Origin: Chromera velia | Lineage: Eukaryota > Sar > Chromeraceae | Length of the DNA stretch: 13,000 nucleotides | Assembly: GCA_018398765.1 (NCBI GenBank) | Contig: JAHBMJ010003134.1 | Location: forward strand, 1 to 13,000 | Reading direction: 5' to 3' | In this document: positions 8,535 through 13,000 of the stretch, piece by piece | Position numbering within the stretch: position 1 is the first letter of the stretch | How the letters are laid out: each line of letters opens with the position of its first letter | Made by a program: the position numbers and the translations under genes | Notes under the pieces: generated by a model | Database searches by the model: none | Seen by the model: the letters and a program-made list of their open reading frames with translations, nothing else | What the model was told of the DNA's origin: nothing

Positions 8535-8915
8535 TTAAACGCTGAAGCTGACGAAGAGGGATCCCACCAGCACGGCAAACAGAGGGGCAATCCCCCTGCC
8601 GGCAGAAGTGGTGGAGAACTTCCACGAGGTGGACACATCCAGCACGGTCAGGGATTGGCACTCGTTCTGGGCGTAGCAGACTTCGGAACTGTCGCCGGAG
8701 CAGTCCGTGGTGGTGTAAGTTGTGACGCACGTCTTTGAGTCCTTATCAGTGAATTTGGTGCTGGAGTCGGTGTCAGCACGGCATTCTCCAGAAGTGTAGG
8801 TGACACAGACGGAGTCACCAGAGCAGTCGGTCTTTCCTGTCCAGACGCAGTACTCGCTGGCTGCGGAGGCGAGTGCAACGCAAAGGAAGGCAAGCACGGC
8901 GCGCAACATCTGCAT
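8535..8915 (-). CDS. Secreted, probably GPI-anchored protein with two 4-Cys modules
   Basis: A 126-residue intronless ORF reading from 8915 down to TAA at 8537-8535. Residues 1-19 are a textbook signal peptide (MQMLRAVLAFLCVALASAA). Residues 23-55 and 63-100 are two related modules, each with four cysteines and a shared TDCSGDS core. Spacings are C-x7-C-x5-C-x7-C, then C-x8-C-x7-C-x5-C, and the modules end STKF and STSWKF. Residues 101-108 are small and polar (STTSAGRG), and the last 18 are hydrophobic with no charge, as in a GPI-attachment signal; a single-pass membrane tail is the alternative. The protein is expected at the cell surface, possibly as an adhesin or coat component, but its function is unknown. 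The frame extends upstream to an ATG at 9050, but a TATA box lies only about 12 nt beyond that codon, so the start at 8915 (or Met3 at 8909) is preferred. Confidence 0.8.
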   Translation of the reverse strand: MQMLRAVLAFLCVALASAASEYCVWTGKTDCSGDSVCVTYTSGECRADTDSSTKFTDKDSKTCVTTYTTTDCSGDSSEVCYAQNECQSLTVLDVSTSWKFSTTSAGRGIAPLFAVLVGSLFVSFSV

Positions 8916-9061
8916 TTTGTCTGAAGTAAGCTGGCGGTTGTTTTGTGGAGTTCGAGTACGAAGTTGTGGTTGCGTTTTCAGCTTCTGCGGGGCGTTGCGC
9001 TGTCTGGTAGCGGTGGTCTTGCAGTGTTGGAGAGTGCCTGCTGCTGTCATTCATTGAACAG

Positions 9062-9068
9062 CTATATA
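9062..9068 (-). promoter_or_regulatory. TATA box for the minus-strand surface protein gene
   Basis: The minus strand reads ACTATATAGC across this site. A start of transcription about 30 nt downstream, near 9035, would give a leader of about 120 nt to the ATG at 8915 and would leave the in-frame ATG at 9050 outside the transcript. Confidence 0.5.
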
Positions 9069-9111
9069 GTGATGTGACGACGGTCAGACATTTTTTTTGT
9101 TGCAACATGCA

Positions 9112-9142
9112 CTTTCGCAATACTTTCGCATGTATCTTTCGC
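9112..9142 (-). promoter_or_regulatory. Three GCGAAAG boxes upstream of the TATA box
   Basis: CTTTCGC on the + strand (GCGAAAG in the direction of the gene) occurs at 9112-9118, 9123-9129 and 9136-9142. The copies lie 11 and 13 bases apart, about one helical turn, and 44-80 bases upstream of the TATA box. This arrangement suggests a repeated factor-binding site; the factor is unknown. Confidence 0.4.
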
Positions 9143-9287
9143 TTGCATGCATGCACCGGCCGGCGCCAGTCAATCTGACGCAAGCAAGCTTGCGAACGGC
9201 CCCGGAAAGCAAGAAAAATGAGAACTGCACGATTGACGTACGCCGGCCATGGTTCTACATGCATTGATGCATGATAGCTAGCGCCGA

Positions 9288-9367
9288 CCCCCCCCCCCTT
9301 CGCGGGAAAAAAGTATGCGCGCCCAGCTTTTCTCCGCGGAACCCCCCCCCCCCCCGCGGGAAAAAAG
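9288..9367. repeat. Duplicated C-tract plus CGCGGGAAAAAAG module
   Basis: Two direct copies, each a long C run followed by CGCGGGAAAAAAG. The first has 11 Cs from about 9288 and the box at 9301-9313. The second has about 14 Cs from 9342 and the box at 9355-9367. Both copies contain GCGGGAAA, which matches the E2F/DP consensus known from plants and animals. They may be regulatory or may be the edge of the adjacent foldback element. Confidence 0.6.
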
Positions 9368-9401
9368 CCTAGGGTTAAGTGCTATTTGATGCACGCATAG
9401 C

Positions 9402-9779
9402 GCAAATTCAGCCTTTCGGGGCTAGGTTTTTGGCGAAAGACACTGCATGTATTCGTAGGCTGGGGTATTTCTGTTTTATAGCCCTCCGCTTCATTTTCTG
9501 GGGCCATTTCTGTTTTATAAGTGTCCCCCGCTTTGCTTTCCGGGGCCATTTTTTTGTTGCCCCGGAAAGCTATGGCCCCGGAAAGTGAAGCGAGGGGCAC
9601 TTACAAAACAGAAATACCCCAGCCCATGCACACAGTGTCTTTCACCAAAAAAATGCTCCGGAAAGATCCCACCCAAATTATCCAGAAAAGCGTGAACCTA
9701 ACCTCAACCCGTTGCTATGCATGCGTGCGTCAAATATATGAGTGGCCCCGGAAAGCAACCGCGGAAAGGCTGAATTTGC
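9402..9779. mobile_element. Foldback (MITE-like) element with nested inverted repeats
   Basis: The outer ends carry a perfect 16-bp inverted repeat: GCAAATTCAGCCTTTC at 9402-9417 and its complement at 9764-9779. Inside, the left arm 9427-9548 pairs with the right arm 9573-9651. Both carry the GAAAGACACTG box (left) or its complement (right) and the GGCTGGGGTATTTCTGTTTT box. The left arm also contains a tandem duplication (9468-9506 and 9507-9548) of the block present once, inverted, at 9573-9614. A loop of about 24 bases separates the arms. No coding capacity is seen, so it would be non-autonomous. Target-site duplications were not identified and the outer limits may be wider. Confidence 0.65.
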
Positions 9780-10144
9780 ATCATAGATATATAGGCTCGC
9801 TATGAGCGGCAGGCACGTGACGGGCCTGCAGAGTGGCGGCGCCGTGAGGTACGCGTGTGATTTATGTGGCACTGGCCACTTTGGCGTCATATAGCAATCT
9901 GATATGGCCTGGCGTCAGAAAAGCATCAGCCTGCCTTCTAGTGACTGATTAATCTGTTTGACTGAACATTGTGTAAACTCTTCTAGGTCAAACTTATATG
10001 TCAAGGAACCTTTGAATGCACATCAATGTATTTAGAGTTCCTAGCCTCGTAGAACGCTAACAGTGTGGTTACCAGAGCAAAGTTCCGAACAGGGATTTCC
10101 AACTTTATTCAGTCTGACTCCTCTGTTATTTGCAATTGTCTATC
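9780..10144 (+). other. Leader of the retroelement, possible LTR end and primer site
   Basis: No ORF is supported here. TGGTTACCAGAGC at 10066-10078 resembles a retrotransposon primer-binding site (TGG start, complementary to a tRNA ending in CCA). It lies three bases after a CA that could end an LTR at 10062. I found no second LTR copy in the window, so LTR limits cannot be fixed. Confidence 0.3.
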
Positions 10145-11512
10145 ATGGAACAACTTCCCGTTCCACTGATATCAAAGCAGGTTGGCAATGTCTTACACAA
10201 TCTTCAGCAGGGTATACTGGCCTTGCAACAAAACCAGCAGTAGTTCCAGCAGATCCTCGAAGGTGTAGTTGCAGCTCAAACCAATGCTGCTGCACCTGGT
10301 CCACCTGTGTTCCATACAGAAGAAGGTGCACTTCCCTCTGCTGCACCTCAGGACTCTAAAGTTGAAAAACGTGAGCAGGTGCCTCGCATCACTCTGGTGA
10401 AGCTGGAGACGTTTACTGGACGCCGCGACCAAACGGAGAGGTTCATCATGGACACGGATGACTACTTTAACAACGCCAAAATCCCTCGTCATCGTCAACT
10501 GCGAATCCAATTCGCCAAGACTTTTCTGTTTATATCCCTGAGGAACTGGTTTGACTTGAGGGTGAAGCGTGGACAGGGTTTTGCAGATTGGCCAGCACTG
10601 TGTGAAGTGCTGAAAGGGAGGTACAAGGAGAAGCACTAGGAGAAGCATGAGCGGAGGAAGGTGGGGAGGAAGGTTCTCACCCTCATGTGCACAGGGTCCG
10701 TCACCGACTACAACGAGGAGTTCTTCACAGACGCTCTAAAGATCCCAGGAGCGAATGAGTTGGATTTGGTTGATGACTATATTGAGGGATTGCCTCCTGT
10801 CATCAGGTACGAGACGGACCAAGCGGAACCCATCACTTTGGAGGAAACGATAGAGAAGGCCCTTGACAATGAGCTCTGGCTGCAGGATGTCAACTCTCGC
10901 AAGGGCCACTAGAGTTGGAAAAACATGCACACGCCTACAGCGTTGGACCTGATTGACCTGACAGGACCAGCGCCAATGGAATTGTGTGGGTTTGGTGTTC
11001 CTCGGAGGCCTACGGGGTTGCCACCACGTCACCCCGCGATTCTGCAGGTTATGTGGGACAACAGACGGAGACTGCATCGTTGTTTACTGTGTGGAGAGCT
11101 GGACCATCAAGTTAGACAGTGTAGCAACGGACCCTAGTTGCCCCCACACATGCGAGCTATCCAAACATCCCAAACCAGACCTTTTCAGCCATCCCCACAG
11201 ATGCAGGGCTACCCCTGGCAGCCTTCCCTTCCCTTCCCATCTCCGTACCCTTTCAGCGATCAGGGTGCCTAGTCTTGGGGAGGGAAAAGCAGGTCTGGAC
11301 GACAAGGTGACAGTCCAAGTTCACCCATGTTACCTGGCAGAGGCTTCGGCTCAGGCGGAAGAGGATGCACGCAATCTTCATTCTTCGGTGGATCACCTCA
11401 GCCCCGTTACAGTGGATCTCCAGCATGCAAGGCAGGATCAAAGAGGATTGCTGGGGTGAGGACAATCCAAAACCGAAGCGAGAATGACGACGTCGTGGTC
11501 GAAGGAGACTAA
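10145..11512 (+). pseudogene. gag: gag-like gene with five in-frame TAG codons and a CCHC knuckle
   Basis: From ATG 10145 one frame runs 455 codons to TAA 11510-11512. It is interrupted only by TAG at 10241, 10637, 10910, 11135 and 11270, with no TAA, TGA or frameshift. Order of parts: a Gln-rich N-terminus (nt 10145-10300); a capsid-like region matching the retrotransposon gag family (about 10380-10890, including FTGRRDQTERFI, a Trp-anchored segment near 10587 and TGSVTDYNEEFF); a CCHC zinc knuckle C-x2-C-x4-H-x4-C at 11081-11122; and a Pro/Gln then Gly/Ser-rich tail. The family role is particle assembly and RNA packaging. Parallel interpretations are amber readthrough or C-to-T decay of CAG codons. 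Confidence 0.8.
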
Positions 11513-12014
11513 GCGGTACGTAGTAAGGTTGAAAAAGAAGAAAGACAGAGAAGAAAGGAAGGATAGTATGAGACAGATGATGAGGTATAATGAGGATGAG
11601 AATGATTCGTTTGAGACTGGTTTTGTCTATCATAGCACGGTCGTGGGTACTCCAGTCAGAGTCTTGTATGACATAGGAGCCGATAATATTTTCATTGATA
11701 GCAAGTTTGCATACCATCAGCAGTTACATGTTTGCAGGTTTGATATTCCCCTTAACTGCCGGGTCACCGTGAAGGAGCCGAAAAGATGAGAGGCTAGGAC
11801 GAGAGGTCAGTGACCTAAGTCAGAGTATGCACCTGCTGTGCCCCTTCGAATTCAGGGGTATCAGGAGACAGTTGGTGCATTGCTTACTGATCTTGATGGC
11901 TACGACATCATTTTTAGACGGAAGTGGAGTGATGTTCACCAACCTGAACTCAGTCACTGGCTAGGTCACTGGCAAGGAAGTGAATCTTCGGTGGGGTGCA
12001 TGTGTAGAAAATAG
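11460..12014 (+). pseudogene. pro: Retropepsin-like protease fragment with broken frame
   Basis: This frame is +1 relative to gag and overlaps its end (11460-11509). A Lys/Glu-rich stretch (about 11500-11600) precedes the protease core. The segment GTPVRVLYDIGADNIFID at about 11646-11699 matches the retropepsin active-site strand and flap entry, but the usual D-[ST]-G is D-I-G. TGA stops at 11787 and 11811 interrupt the frame. After them, LTDLDGYDIIFRRKW (about 11886-11930) matches the conserved C-terminal part of gypsy proteases, where an LG-containing motif is normally found. The frame ends at TAG 12012. Family knowledge: this enzyme matures Gag-Pol. This copy is very likely inactive. Confidence 0.7.
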
Positions 12015-12138
12015 ACCTTGCCTTCCTGTTGTGTCGCATGTGCAGGCCAAGCGAGCAATCAAGAGGGGTGCCGTCTGTCACATCATGCGTCTGGAGATGG
12101 CACATCGGCCTGCTTGTGACTTAGAGGGGGAGACTTGA
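11968..12138 (+). pseudogene. Protease-RT linker fragment of the retroelement
   Basis: A further frame change (+1 relative to the protease) opens TGKEVNLRWGACVENRPCLP and then VVSHVQAKRAIKRGAVCHIM, ending at TGA 12136-12138. The pattern S-x-x-Q-A-K-R-x-x-x-R-G-A is the conserved linker between protease and reverse transcriptase in many gypsy elements. The same frame stays open for about 45 codons after the stop without recognisable similarity. Confidence 0.5.
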
Positions 12139-13000
12139 CTGAGGAAGGATCTCTACTCTCAGTCTGATTACTGGAGTGGAGAAGCTCTGGAACTTGAGTG
12201 CCGCATGCTAATCACACATAATAGTGCCATGGAGGCACCGCGGCTATGTCACTCGACAGCGGAGCAGTTGTGAAAGGCTTCCAAGTTGGAAGAAGACTTT
12301 GGAAGCTGCAGACTTTTGTTTGCAGTGGGGGTTGGAAATGGAGGAAGAGAGGGAGACTGATCAGAGTGTGCTTAAGGGAAGTAAGAGTGAGACTCAGTGT
12401 AGTGTGGAGGCTTGTTTGTGAATGAATGTTTCTATCTCTTTGCATCTCTCTAACTGTTTTCTTTCTCTGTTTATGAAAAATGAATGGGGAAGGGAGATAG
12501 TTGGGGAGAAAAGAAAGTGAAAGAGCAATAAAAGAAAGAGGAGAGAGACAGGGACTAAGAGGGTGAAGGTATTGAATACTTGTGAGAGGTTGTTTGCTTC
12601 CTTAACTTCTGTTGTCTAAGCTTTCCCTCTGTTTGTCTGGGTACTATGGGAAAACATTGAAAGCAAAAGAAAGAGGGAAAGGGATTAAAAGGGAAATCAA
12701 GAAAGGAAACATATAGAATTAGACACTCTGTAAAGCAAAGAAGAGAAGAAAAAAAAAAAGAAAAGAAAAGAAAGAAGGATGAGAGATTGATACCTTAAAT
12801 CTCCAATGTTCTGCTGTTTTTGAGAGTGGCGTGCACTGCGTTCGACTTCGGTCAGACTGTTCAAGATGTTATGCAGTTCTCTGGCCTTATAGCTAGCCAG
12901 GCTGCGGTGAGCTGTGCAGCATCCAAGGGCAGTGGGTAATAACCATTCACACGGAACGTGAGAGCTCGGTCTGTTACTGGGAATGAAAGATTGTGTCGAT
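12139..13000. other. Purine-rich tail region with no supported gene
   Basis: The + strand is strongly purine-rich in blocks at about 12330-12400, 12475-12575, 12655-12715 and 12738-12785. The last includes a run of ten As and AAAAG repeats. Short ORFs up to 77 codons show no family features. No reverse transcriptase, LTR or tRNA was recognised. The region could be eroded retroelement or host intergenic DNA. Confidence 0.5.

Larger units (their letters stand above)
10066..12138 (+). mobile_element. Decayed Ty3/gypsy-like retroelement fragment (gag-pro)
   Basis: In order, the sequence shows a possible primer-binding site, a gag reading frame with capsid-like region and zinc knuckle, an aspartic protease in another frame, and the start of the protease-RT linker. 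Similarity ends near 12138 with no reverse transcriptase, RNase H or integrase visible, so the copy is truncated or too decayed to read. Stops and frame changes show that it is not intact. Confidence 0.75.

Noticed and set aside
8535-9050. 171-codon version of the minus-strand surface protein
   Set aside because: The extra 45 N-terminal residues would bury the signal peptide, and their start lies too close to the TATA box.
8815-9264. Minus-strand ORF of 149 codons upstream of the surface protein
   Set aside because: It runs across the TATA box and promoter repeats and overlaps the real gene in another frame.
12212-12445. Short ORFs of 65 and 77 codons after the retroelement
   Set aside because: No similarity to RT or integrase was seen, and length alone is not convincing in purine-rich DNA.

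Overview
This is eukaryotic nuclear DNA, most likely from a protist. The evidence is GT-AG introns with phase-compatible exons, strong pyrimidine tracts, a secreted GPI-type protein, a foldback DNA element and a decayed Ty3/gypsy-like retroelement. Composition is mixed, with frequent TGCATGC palindromes and pyrimidine-rich introns. An alveolate (chromerid or coccidian relative) would fit, but that is an inference and no single feature proves it.

Region 1 (about 1-6798, + strand) looks like the body and 3' end of one large split gene. A long exon is open from the left edge of the window to base 2098. Six further exons can be proposed, at 3330-3510, 3886-4058, 4428-4502, 4759-4898, 5095-5327 and 5618-6798. 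Their phases join without a stop and end at a TGA at 6796-6798, giving at least about 1,344 residues. The product is mostly disordered (Ser, Pro, Glu and Arg rich), with short helical stretches. I do not recognise a family. The last four exons are the best supported. The first junctions are ambiguous because the donor at 2099 lies in a (GTGA)n repeat and several acceptors compete. The first intron holds eight copies of a 50-bp pyrimidine-rich repeat inside a 546-nt stretch with no AG dinucleotide.

Region 2 (about 6800-8530) has no convincing gene. It contains an AT-rich island (22% GC by hand count over 6961-7320).

Region 3 (8535-9370, - strand) is a compact intronless gene for a 126-residue secreted protein. 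It has a signal peptide, two related four-cysteine modules and a hydrophobic C-terminal tail typical of a GPI-anchor signal. A TATA box and three GCGAAAG boxes lie upstream, followed by two C-tract/GCGGGAAA repeats.

Region 4 (about 9400-9780) is a foldback (long inverted repeat) element with many CCCCGGAAAG motifs.

Region 5 (about 10066-12138, + strand) is a Ty3/gypsy-like gag-pro relic. Gag stays in one frame for 455 codons, interrupted by five stops that are all TAG, and carries a CCHC zinc knuckle. The protease follows in the +1 frame with a D-I-G active-site motif and further breaks. The similarity ends before any reverse transcriptase. The rest of the window (12139-13000) is purine-rich and has no gene I can support.
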